A stretch of 40,676 bases of DNA. Origin: Deltaproteobacteria bacterium (GTDB lineage: Bacteria; Desulfobacterota; Desulfomonilia; UBA1062). The DNA lies in contig JALNWY010000006.1 in the NCBI GenBank assembly GCA_023230665.1, positions 1 to 40,676 on the forward strand, given 5' to 3'. The position numbers were made by a program, and so were the translations under genes. Below, in pieces: positions 15,384 through 23,011 of this stretch (position 1 is the stretch's first letter; every line of letters begins with the position of its first letter). The notes below the pieces were generated by a model that searched no databases, had not been told where the DNA came from, and was given only the letters and a program-made list of their open reading frames with translations.

Positions 15384-17282
15384 ATGAACCTGAAAAAGAA
15401 AATACTGGTCGGGTACGGGGTGTCATTTTCTCTGACGGGGGTGGTGGTGGCCTGGGCAATCTTTCATCTCTGGTCACTGGCGACGACAACCGATGAGATC
15501 CTCCGCAACTACTACCGCAGCATCCTGGCAGTGGAGAACATGGTCGACGCACTCGGCCGGCAGGACAGCGGCATCCTCCTGATCCTGATGGGGGATGTGG
15601 ACAAAGGAGTAACCCAGTATCAGGAGAACGAAGTACTCTTTCTCGAATGGCTGGGACGGTCCAGGAACAGCATCGCCGTGGAGGGAGAATCAACGGCGAT
15701 CCAGGCCATTGAAGCCGGGTTCAGCGAGTTCCGCCGGCAGGTGCAGCAATTGGCTCCTGGCCGGGGGGGTACCGGTTCCGCTTCGACGCTGACGCTTGAG
15801 AGCTATCAGAAGACCATTCTCCCTGCATACAACAAGGTAAAGGCCCAGTGCCTCGAACTGCGGACGATGAACGAAAAGACGATGTATGCGGTCAGCGAGT
15901 ATGAGCGCCAGATCGCCCGCTGGGCCATCTGGTCGACTATTCTGGTCGCCTCGATCGGCGCGTTCTTCGCCTTCATCTTCAGTCTGCTCTTCGCCGAGAA
16001 GCTGGTGCTGCCATTGCGGCGCTTCGTCGAGGCGGCGAGAAAGATATCGGCCGGTGAGTTTTCTGTACAGGTTTCCGCGGAAACGGGTGATGAACTCGGT
16101 GAACTTGCCGCTGAATTCAACCGGATGACCGCTAAACTGCGGCGCTATCATCTGATGAACGTCGACCGGATCGTGGCCGAGAAGAACAAAGCCGACGCCA
16201 TCCTCGAAAGCATCGAAGACGGCCTGGTCGTCTTCGACACCGAGCGGAAGGTCTCCGTCATCAATCCTGCCGGCTGCCGCATCCTCAACATTGAGGCGCA
16301 GCAGGCGGAAAACCTGCCCTGCGAACAGATACTGCCCGTCCGCAACGTCTGCGAGGTGGTGGCCGAGACCGTCCGTTCCGGTTGCCAGCCCGACATTCCC
16401 GATGACCGGCGGATCATCACCCTCACCTGCGGCAAGGAAACCCGGCATTTTCTGTTTTCGGCAACGGCCATCGGCCGGAAGGGACAGCGGCTTGGCGGGG
16501 TCGTGCTGCTCCTCAAGGATATCACCGAGTTGCGCGAAGTGGAGCGATTGAAGAGCGAATTCGTGATGGCGGCCTCCCACGAGTTGCGGACCCCGCTGAC
16601 CAGCCTGGGAATGAGCATCGACCTGCTGCTGGAGCATGCCGCCGGCTATCTGCCGGAAAAGGAAAAGGAACTGCTCCTGGCCGCCCATGACGAGGTGCAT
16701 CGAATGAAAGCTTTGGTCCATGACCTGCTTGATCTTTCGAAGATCGAGGCGGGGCGGTTTGATCTCGAGTTTGAAAAGATCCTGGTGTCCACCCTGTTCG
16801 GGCACGTCCAGGATATCTTCAAGGGGCAGGTCAGCATGAAGCGGGTCAATCTCCTGGTCGACAATGTCGAACAGCTGCCGCCGGTGATTGCCGATGCCAA
16901 CAAGATTGTCTGGGTCCTTTCCAACCTGGTTTCCAATGCCCTGCGTTATGTCGAGGAAGGCGGGCATATCCGGCTCACCGCGATACAGGCAGGTGATTAT
17001 ATCCAGGTTGCGGTCGAGGACGATGGCATAGGCATCCCTGCTGAGTACCAGACCCTGATCTTCCAGAAATTCGTCCGGGTCAACAGCCAGGAAAGCGGCC
17101 GCACGGGTCTCGGCCTGGCCATCTGCAGGGAGATCATCCGTGCCCATGGGGGGACAATCTGGGTCGAGTCCAATCAGGGCAAAGGAAGTGTTTTTACGTT
17201 CACAGTCCCTCTTGCGTTCCAGGGTGGGGGCTGCAACCGACATCATTCCTATGGGTCCAGGAAACTGTTAACTGATGAATAA
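15384..17282 (+). CDS. Membrane sensor histidine kinase (sensor-HAMP-PAS-HisKA-HATPase)
   Basis: A protein of about 632 residues. A first transmembrane helix (VSFSLTGVVVAWAIFHLW) is followed by a periplasmic region of about 150 residues, then a second helix (IWSTILVASIGAFFAFIFSLL), a HAMP domain, a PAS domain (ILESIEDGLVVFDTERKVSV), and HisKA with ASHELRTPLTSL (His near residue 399). The ATPase domain has N box NLVSNALRYV and G boxes DDGIGIPAEY and TGLGLAICREII. The layout matches KinB-type partners of AlgB. It presumably phosphorylates the upstream regulator or the downstream single-domain receiver. ATG 15384 (GGAG ten bases upstream) is preferred; ATG 15342 is also possible. Confidence 0.87.
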   Translation: MNLKKKILVGYGVSFSLTGVVVAWAIFHLWSLATTTDEILRNYYRSILAVENMVDALGRQDSGILLILMGDVDKGVTQYQENEVLFLEWLGRSRNSIAVEGESTAIQAIEAGFSEFRRQVQQLAPGRGGTGSASTLTLESYQKTILPAYNKVKAQCLELRTMNEKTMYAVSEYERQIARWAIWSTILVASIGAFFAFIFSLLFAEKLVLPLRRFVEAARKISAGEFSVQVSAETGDELGELAAEFNRMTAKLRRYHLMNVDRIVAEKNKADAILESIEDGLVVFDTERKVSVINPAGCRILNIEAQQAENLPCEQILPVRNVCEVVAETVRSGCQPDIPDDRRIITLTCGKETRHFLFSATAIGRKGQRLGGVVLLLKDITELREVERLKSEFVMAASHELRTPLTSLGMSIDLLLEHAAGYLPEKEKELLLAAHDEVHRMKALVHDLLDLSKIEAGRFDLEFEKILVSTLFGHVQDIFKGQVSMKRVNLLVDNVEQLPPVIADANKIVWVLSNLVSNALRYVEEGGHIRLTAIQAGDYIQVAVEDDGIGIPAEYQTLIFQKFVRVNSQESGRTGLGLAICREIIRAHGGTIWVESNQGKGSVFTFTVPLAFQGGGCNRHHSYGSRKLLTDE

Positions 17283-17321
17283 CTCTAAACCCTTTTCAAT
17301 ATCACAACGGAGAAGCGAATC

Positions 17322-17762
17322 ATGGGTGAAGGAATCAAGGCGAATGTTTTGCTCGTGGATGACGAAGATCAGTTCCTGGAGGCGCTGTCCAGCCGCCTGG
17401 AAACCCGCGGCTACCATGTCGACACCGTGACCACCGGAGGAGACGCGATTGCGCTGGTGGAGGGAAAAAGCTTTGACGCGATAGTCCTGGACCTCGCCAT
17501 GCCCGGCCTGAACGGACTCGAAACCCTGAAGCGGATCAAGGAGAAAAGACCGGACCTTGAAATCATCATGCTGACCGGCCACGCCTCGGTAGAAAGCGGC
17601 ATCGAGGCGATGAAAATGGGTGCCGAGGATTATATCGAGAAACCCGTCGACCTGAACACCCTGCTTGAGAAAATCGGTGAGGCAAAACACAAGAGGATGC
17701 TCGTGGTGGAGAAGACGCGCCGGGAAGAGGTAAAAAAAATCATCCACAGCAAAAGCTGGTAA
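17322..17762 (+). CDS. Single-domain response regulator
   Basis: The 146-residue protein is a receiver domain with LLVDDED acidic pocket, phosphoacceptor Asp57 in VLDLAMPG, Thr in MLTGH and Lys107 in YIEKPVD, followed by a basic C-terminal tail of about 30 residues without a DNA-binding domain. CGGAG lies eight bases upstream of the ATG. Coming 39 bases after the histidine kinase, it probably receives phosphate from that kinase and acts by protein contact or as a phosphate sink. The output partner is not evident; CBS proteins or transporters downstream are candidates by position only. Confidence 0.88.
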   Translation: MGEGIKANVLLVDDEDQFLEALSSRLETRGYHVDTVTTGGDAIALVEGKSFDAIVLDLAMPGLNGLETLKRIKEKRPDLEIIMLTGHASVESGIEAMKMGAEDYIEKPVDLNTLLEKIGEAKHKRMLVVEKTRREEVKKIIHSKSW

Positions 17763-17942
17763 TCCCTGTGACAGAATAATGAGCCGGATCCGGCAGGTGT
17801 CCTTTTTTCAAAGCCCATAACAAACCGGGGGCAGCCGGAAGAGATGAAGTGCGTCCTTGGGGTCCGGATGCAGAAAAGGCGGTTCATGGGCAGGTATTCA
17901 TGCTCATTGGCGCAGAGACAAAAACAAGAGAGGAGGAAAGAA

Positions 17943-18470
17943 GTGCAAACCGATCATCCGGTGGTCAGGGACCACATAATCACCCTCGACAGGTATCCGC
18001 ATCTCACCGAGGACCAATCGCTGCATGATGCCGTAGAGGCCATCAAATCCTACACGCATTCTCCTGAGGCGCGCCTCGCCTACAGCGAGCTGTTCGTCCT
18101 GGACATCAGCAACCATCTGCTGGTTGGCCGTGCCAGGCTGCAGGACATCATCCGCGGTATTGACTCCCGCTTCAACGGGCTGGGCAAAGTCGGCAAATTT
18201 GAAGGGAAAAAAACCGACGTGACGAACCTGGTCACCCTGTGGGGGGATTCGTTCTTTGACGAATGCGCAAAAAGCAGGACGAAACAAATCAGGGAATTCA
18301 TGTCGCCCGTACAGCATACCGTCGGGGGGAGCGACTCCCTCCTGAAGGCCCTGGCCATGATGCTGAGCGCCAACGAGACCGTCCTGCCCGTCGTCGACAA
18401 TGACCGGGTTGCCGGGGTCATTCGCCTGGAGGAGATATTCAATGCCATCACCAATCGGTGCCGGCTGTGA
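17943..18470 (+). CDS. CBS-domain protein
   Basis: A GTG start at 17943 is chosen because GAGGAGGAAAG lies directly upstream; ATG codons further upstream lack such a site. The 175-residue product carries two divergent CBS motifs: DQSLHDAVEAIKSY ... LFVLDISNHLLVGRARLQDI in the N-half and REFMSPVQHTVGGSDSLLKA ... LPVVDNDRVAGVIRLEEIF in the C-half. CBS pairs bind adenosine nucleotides and regulate partner transporters or enzymes. Its position immediately before the SLC13 carrier, and the same arrangement before the NhaD-like permease, suggest regulation of these carriers. Confidence 0.82.
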   Translation: MQTDHPVVRDHIITLDRYPHLTEDQSLHDAVEAIKSYTHSPEARLAYSELFVLDISNHLLVGRARLQDIIRGIDSRFNGLGKVGKFEGKKTDVTNLVTLWGDSFFDECAKSRTKQIREFMSPVQHTVGGSDSLLKALAMMLSANETVLPVVDNDRVAGVIRLEEIFNAITNRCRL

Positions 18471-18520
18471 CAGCAACCACTTTATTATCAATTTGACCAT
18501 AACAGGCGGAGAGAAAAGTC

Positions 18521-20017
18521 ATGTCCAACGAACCAATGGAGGTAACGATGGCTGCGGCAGAGCAGTCCATCGACTGGAAGCGGTTGTTTTTCCTGGTGCT
18601 CGGAGTCGCCCTGTTCTTCATTATTTATTATGCCCCGCCCTGGCCGGATGCCATCGATCCGCAGGGCAATCACTTCATCCTGACCAAGGAAGGCAAGGGT
18701 GCCCTGGCGGTCTTCGCCCTTGCCGCCACCTGGTGGATCTTCGAGGTGCTGCCCATCGGCGTCACCGGCATTGCCATCGGCGTGTTCCAGGCGATGTTCC
18801 TGATCAGAAAACCCGAGGTGGCCTTCAAGGACTTCATGGACCCCTCGGTCCTCTTCATTTTCGGCTCCATCGTCATCGGCCTGACCTTCACCAAGAGCGG
18901 CCTGACCAAGCGCATGGCCTACAAGATGCTGTCGATCGTCGGCGAACGGACAAGCATGATCTACCTCGGCTGCTTCGTGATGACCGCCGTCCTGACCCAC
19001 CTGATGGCCCACACCGCGGTGGCGGCGACGATGTTCCCGCTTCTGTTGGCCATCCACGCCCTCTATACCTCGGAGGATGTGCCCACCAAGTTCGGCAAGG
19101 GTCTGTTCATCGGCATGGCCTACGTCGCCGGGGCAGGAAGTATCATCACCCTTCTCGGTGCAGCCCGCGGCGCGGTGGCCATTGGCTTTTTCAAGGAGAT
19201 GACCGGCAGGGAAGTGAGCTTTTTCGAGCTGTCCTACTACATGGCTCCGGTCGGCTGGCTGATGGTCTTTCTGATCTGGGGCATGATGTTGCTCCTGTGC
19301 AAACCTGAGAAAGCGGTGATCATCGGGTTGAAGGAAAGGGCTGTCCAGATGTACGCCGAACTGGGCGGCTGGAGTCGCAAGGAGATCCTCACCCTGGCGA
19401 TCACCCTGGCGGTCATCATCCTGATCGCCGCCAAAAACTGGGTCCCGGCCCTGCAGGGCATCGATAAGACCGCGATCCTGCTGTCTTCGACCCTGCTCTT
19501 TTTCATCCTCAACATCCTCAAGCTCGAGGACCTCGAGGACATCCCATGGAACATCATTCTCCTCTTCGGCGGGGCAATGTCCATCGGCTTCTGCCTCTGG
19601 CAGACAGAAGCGGCCAAATGGCTCGCGGTGAACTGGCTGGCGCTGTTCAAGACCGCTCCCGCCGTTGTGTTTATTCTCGGCATGGCCTTCTTCGTGATGA
19701 TCATGACCAACTTCATCATGAACGTGGCGGCCATCGCCATCTCGCTGCCGGTTGCCCTTGTCATCGCACCCTACCTGGGGGTGGCCGGCGAGGTCATCTT
19801 CTTCTCAGCCCTGATGACTGCGGGCATGCCGTTCCTCCTGCTCATCGGCGCGGCCCCGAACGCCATCGCCTACAACTCGAAGCAGTTCACCACCGGTGAG
19901 TTCCTTAAGTTTGGCATTGTTGCCAGCATCTTGCTAATGGTTGTCGTTTATCTGGCCGTGGCGGTCATCTGGCCGATCATGGGCATGCCTATAACAATCA
20001 CCCCGGTCGCTCAATAG
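18521..20017 (+). CDS. SLC13/DASS-family sodium-coupled anion symporter
   Basis: The 498-residue protein has about 12 hydrophobic segments and the two-fold pattern of the divalent anion:Na+ symporter family: ALAATWWIFEVLPIGVTGIA, FGSIVIGLTFTKSGLTKRMA, the first half ending AHTAVAATMFPLLLAI, and the second half with MIMTNFIMNVAAIAISLPVA and MPFLLLIGAAPNAIAYNSKQ, which hold the T-N / A-P-N type substrate and Na+ sites. The second half is close to the family's SNT-like signature. Likely substrates are dicarboxylates or sulfate; the sequence does not decide. GGCGGAG precedes ATG 18521. It follows a CBS gene by 50 bases and is probably cotranscribed with it. Confidence 0.87.
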   Translation: MSNEPMEVTMAAAEQSIDWKRLFFLVLGVALFFIIYYAPPWPDAIDPQGNHFILTKEGKGALAVFALAATWWIFEVLPIGVTGIAIGVFQAMFLIRKPEVAFKDFMDPSVLFIFGSIVIGLTFTKSGLTKRMAYKMLSIVGERTSMIYLGCFVMTAVLTHLMAHTAVAATMFPLLLAIHALYTSEDVPTKFGKGLFIGMAYVAGAGSIITLLGAARGAVAIGFFKEMTGREVSFFELSYYMAPVGWLMVFLIWGMMLLLCKPEKAVIIGLKERAVQMYAELGGWSRKEILTLAITLAVIILIAAKNWVPALQGIDKTAILLSSTLLFFILNILKLEDLEDIPWNIILLFGGAMSIGFCLWQTEAAKWLAVNWLALFKTAPAVVFILGMAFFVMIMTNFIMNVAAIAISLPVALVIAPYLGVAGEVIFFSALMTAGMPFLLLIGAAPNAIAYNSKQFTTGEFLKFGIVASILLMVVVYLAVAVIWPIMGMPITITPVAQ

Positions 20018-20097
20018 CCGAGAAGGTATTCCTCGATACTATAAAACGCGGAAGGAGAAGGAATGAAGACTATTCTTTGCGCCAGAGGAGCAGAAGC

Positions 20098-20577
20098 ATG
20101 AAAGTAAAAGAGATCATGAACCCGATAACCGACCACCTTTCGCCCGAGGACACCCTGCAGAGCGCGGTGGTAAAGATGCGGACAACGGTGCGCGAGGACC
20201 GTCCCGGCGTCAAGGGACTGGTGGTGCTGAACGAGCGGGGGGAACTGGTCGGCGTTCTGACCATCAAGGATGTACTGCGCGCCGCCATTCCGGTCTACCT
20301 GGACACCCGGCTCTCCAAGCTTTCCTGGGACGGGATGCTGGAGGAAATGGCCAGGAAGGTGGCCTGCCGAAGAGTGAAGGAGTTCATGTCGAAACGGCTG
20401 GTGACCGTGCCCGAGGACGCACCGCTCATGGCCTGCGCCGACCTGCTCATCCAGGAGAAGATGCAGCGGCTGCCGGTGCTGAACAAGGACAACAGGGTAG
20501 TCGGAATTGTCTATATCAAGGACATCTTCAACGTCGTCTCTCAGATATTCCTGGATCAGGAGAAATGCAAGCTATGA
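20098..20577 (+). CDS. CBS-domain pair protein
   Basis: The 159-residue protein is a tandem CBS pair: VKEIMNPITDHLSPEDTLQS ... KGLVVLNERGELVGVLTIKD, then VKEFMSKRLVTVPEDAPLMA ... RLPVLNKDNRVVGIVYIKDI. Both repeats are closer to the consensus than those of the protein at 17943. GAGGAG lies seven bases before ATG 20098. Its stop overlaps the start of the permease gene as ATGA, so translation is coupled and a physical or regulatory link with that permease is likely. The probable ligand is an adenine nucleotide. Confidence 0.88.
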   Translation: MKVKEIMNPITDHLSPEDTLQSAVVKMRTTVREDRPGVKGLVVLNERGELVGVLTIKDVLRAAIPVYLDTRLSKLSWDGMLEEMARKVACRRVKEFMSKRLVTVPEDAPLMACADLLIQEKMQRLPVLNKDNRVVGIVYIKDIFNVVSQIFLDQEKCKL

Positions 20578-21929
20578 GCCCCGAAATCGCAACCCCGACG
20601 CAATTTGACACAACGTTCTGGATCGCGACCACGATCTTCATCGTGGCGTACGGGATCATCATTTCCGAAAAGATCCACAAGACTATTGTGGCGGTCTGCG
20701 GCGCCTCCCTGATGCTGATCCTGCATATTCTCGACCAGCACGAGGCCTTTCACCTCGAGGAGTTCGGCGTGGACTGGAACGTCATTTTCCTGCTGATCGG
20801 CATGATGACCATCATCAACCTCATGAAACCCACCGGCTTGTTTGAATACATCGCCATCAAGAGCGCCAAGCTCGCCAAGGGAGAGCCGCTGCGGATCATG
20901 ATGATCTTTGCCGTGGTGACCGGGGTTCTGAGCGCCCTGCTCGACAACGTCACCACCGTGCTGCTGATCGCCCCGGTCACCCTGTTCATCTGCGACGCTC
21001 TGGACGTCGATCCCATTCCCTACCTGATCATGGAGGCCATCGCCTCCAATGTCGGCGGCACCGCCACCCTGATCGGCGACCCGCCCAATATCATGATCGC
21101 CTCCAAGGCCAAGCTCACCTTCATGGACTTCATCTACCACCTGGCCCCGGTGGTGATCGTACTGATGGTTGTCCTGATCGGCGTGATCAAGGTGGTGTTC
21201 ACCCCGAAGCTGAAATCCTCGCCGAAGCTCAGACAGCGGGTGCTGGCCATGGACGAGCGGGCGGCGATCACCGACCCGGTGATGCTGAAAAAATCCCTGT
21301 TCGTCCTCGCCGTGGTGCTGCTTGGTTTTGCCTTTCACGGGGCCCTGCACTATGAACCGGCGACGGTCGCCCTGTTCGGCGCCGGACTGCTGCTTCTCCT
21401 GTCGAAAACCAAGGAACCGCACCATATTCTGGCCGAGATCGAATGGCCGACCCTGTTCTTCTTCATCGGCTTGTTCATCATCATCGGCGGGGTAGTCAAG
21501 GTTGGGCTGATCAGCTGGATGTCGATCAAGATGCTGGCGATTACCCAGGGCAACCTGCTGGGAACGAGCATGCTGCTGTTGTGGTTCTCGGCCATCGCCT
21601 CGGCCGTCATCGACAACATCCCGTACGTCGCCACCATGAACCCTCTGATCATCGACATGGCCGGGCAGTTGTGGCCGGAGGAAACGGGCATCGCCCTGCT
21701 GCAGCACCCGGACCTGATGCCCCTGTGGTGGTCGCTGGCTCTCGGCGCCTGTCTGGGCGGCAACGGCACCCTGATTGGGGCCTCGGCCAACGTCATCGTC
21801 GTCGGCCTGGCGGAAAGGCAGGGAAAAAAGATATCCTTTTTCCGCTTCTTTGCCTACGGCACGCCGATCATGCTGCTGACCGTGCTCATTTCTACGGTCT
21901 ATATCTGGCTCCGGTACTACGTGTTCTGA
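20574..21929 (+). CDS. NhaD/ArsB-type ion permease (IT superfamily)
   Basis: The 451-residue protein has about 11-12 hydrophobic segments and signatures of the NhaD/ArsB group: IIISEKIHKTIVAVCGASLM, VDWNVIFLLIGMMTIINLMK, SALLDNVTTVLLIAPVTLFI, IASNVGGTATLIGDPPNIMI, then in the second half AIASAVIDNIPYVATMNPLI and GACLGGNGTLIGASANVIVV. The paired D-N and GGxxTLIG motifs are shared by Na+/H+ antiporters NhaD and arsenite pumps. With no arsenic genes nearby, a Na+/H+ antiporter or anion permease is more likely. ATG 20574 overlaps the CBS stop (ATGA); an ATG at 20565 sits too close to AGGAG. Confidence 0.86.
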   Translation: MSPEIATPTQFDTTFWIATTIFIVAYGIIISEKIHKTIVAVCGASLMLILHILDQHEAFHLEEFGVDWNVIFLLIGMMTIINLMKPTGLFEYIAIKSAKLAKGEPLRIMMIFAVVTGVLSALLDNVTTVLLIAPVTLFICDALDVDPIPYLIMEAIASNVGGTATLIGDPPNIMIASKAKLTFMDFIYHLAPVVIVLMVVLIGVIKVVFTPKLKSSPKLRQRVLAMDERAAITDPVMLKKSLFVLAVVLLGFAFHGALHYEPATVALFGAGLLLLLSKTKEPHHILAEIEWPTLFFFIGLFIIIGGVVKVGLISWMSIKMLAITQGNLLGTSMLLLWFSAIASAVIDNIPYVATMNPLIIDMAGQLWPEETGIALLQHPDLMPLWWSLALGACLGGNGTLIGASANVIVVGLAERQGKKISFFRFFAYGTPIMLLTVLISTVYIWLRYYVF

Positions 21930-21930
21930 G

Positions 21931-22341
21931 ATCGCCGCAACATTTGCCGGGGCGATAGCCATGCTCGGACAGTTTGCACGTTTTGGCGTTGGAAATCGGG
22001 ACCGGCGGGGCAATCCCCTGGGAACAATGCTTATTTTGATCGGAGCTCCTCTTGGTGCAATGTTGATCCGCATGGCTGTTTCCCGGGCCAGGGAATATGC
22101 GGCAGATGCGGGAGGGGCGGAAATCAGCGGGAAGCCCCTGGCGCTTGCAAGCGCTCTCGGAAAACTGCAGCGAGGGGTGCGGATGGTTCCAATGACACGG
22201 GGAAATCCGGCGCACTCGCATATGTTTATCATGAACCCCTTTTTCGGGGGTCTGCAAAAGCTGTTTTCAACTCATCCGCCTGCGGAAGAGCGGATCAGGC
22301 TGCTGCATCTTCTTGCCGAAAAGGAAGGTCGTTTGCCGTAA
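21931..22341 (+). pseudogene. htpX: C-terminal remnant of HtpX-type membrane zinc protease
   Basis: The frame IAATFAGAIAMLGQFARFGV runs on from 21931, two bases after the permease stop, through GNRDRRGNPLGTMLILIGAP, SRAREYAADAGGAEISGKPL, MTRGNPAHSHMFIMNPFFGG and LFSTHPPAEERIRLL. This is the C-terminal 45 percent of HtpX, a membrane-bound M48 protease in protein quality control. The N-terminal membrane segments and the HEXXH zinc site are missing, although the third zinc ligand region (REYAADAGG) is present. An ATG at 21961 exists but the product could not be an active protease. The break at the permease stop marks a recombination or deletion point. Confidence 0.85.
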
Positions 22342-22384
22342 AAATTGGGGTTCCTTTGTCCAATGACACCCTTGTTTGCCTGGG

Positions 22385-22880
22385 TCACCGCCTCGTGAAA
22401 GTCCGGGTCTGGATACCGGCTTCATCGTAGATTCTATACGTAATTTCCTTCTTTGAAAAATAGAGAACATCGATTCCGTTAGCCTGAGAAAAAATCTCCC
22501 TCATCATTGCCGTGAATACCCTGCTGCTGAGCAACTGGCTCGTCGGGGCGAAGGTTTTTACATACGAACGCACAACCTGGATTCCGCAATCCGGCGGTGG
22601 ATTCTGCACATTACCCTTTTTCAAAAATATGCATCTGCCTTTGACTTTGCCATACACTACAGAAACTGTGAGGTACCTGCAGTGAGGCATTCGGCCCATT
22701 TCCCCGTCTCAAGCCATCCTCCGGCAAGATTTACCTCACTCGCTGCAGCGGCCGGCTTGTTGAGCAAAAATTGCTGCAGCATGGGCGTCGGCACATATTG
22801 AGCAACTTCTGCTGTTTTTTCCACTAATGTCCAGCGGACGGCGTCCGCCTCACCGGAGGCATCATACCGGGTTATGATCA
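22385..22880 (-). pseudogene. Unrecognised, possibly frameshifted gene remnant
   Basis: On the minus strand two adjacent open pieces have protein-like composition. One reads ITRYDASGEADAVRWTLVEK ... GGWLETGKWAECLTAGTSQF (about 22880-22672) and ends at a stop. The other overlaps it in another frame with KGRCIFLKKGNVQNPPP ... ANGIDVLYFSKKEITYRIYD and ends at 22385. I recognise neither. One reading is a single small gene broken by a frameshift; another is a separate small gene of up to 104 residues starting at 22699. Confidence 0.3.
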
Positions 22881-23011
22881 GGTTTTTTCGTCACAGCAGA
22901 ATCTGCAATGGAATCATTGTCTGAATATCTTCCTGAAATTTCCATATATCCAGAATTTCATGCTGTTTCCCGCGGGTTGAATCCCTTTTTTTCACCCCGG
23001 GGCTGGATATT

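Noticed and set aside
15690..17246. Long minus-strand open frame (518 codons) opposite the histidine kinase
   Set aside because: The plus strand shows HAMP, PAS, HisKA and HATPase motifs; the antisense frame has none.
20556..22232. Very long open frame (558 codons) on the minus strand opposite the NhaD/ArsB-type permease and htpX remnant
   Set aside because: It is rich in Asp, Gly, His and Gln with no domain, and exactly mirrors the GC-rich codon pattern of the real gene on the plus strand.
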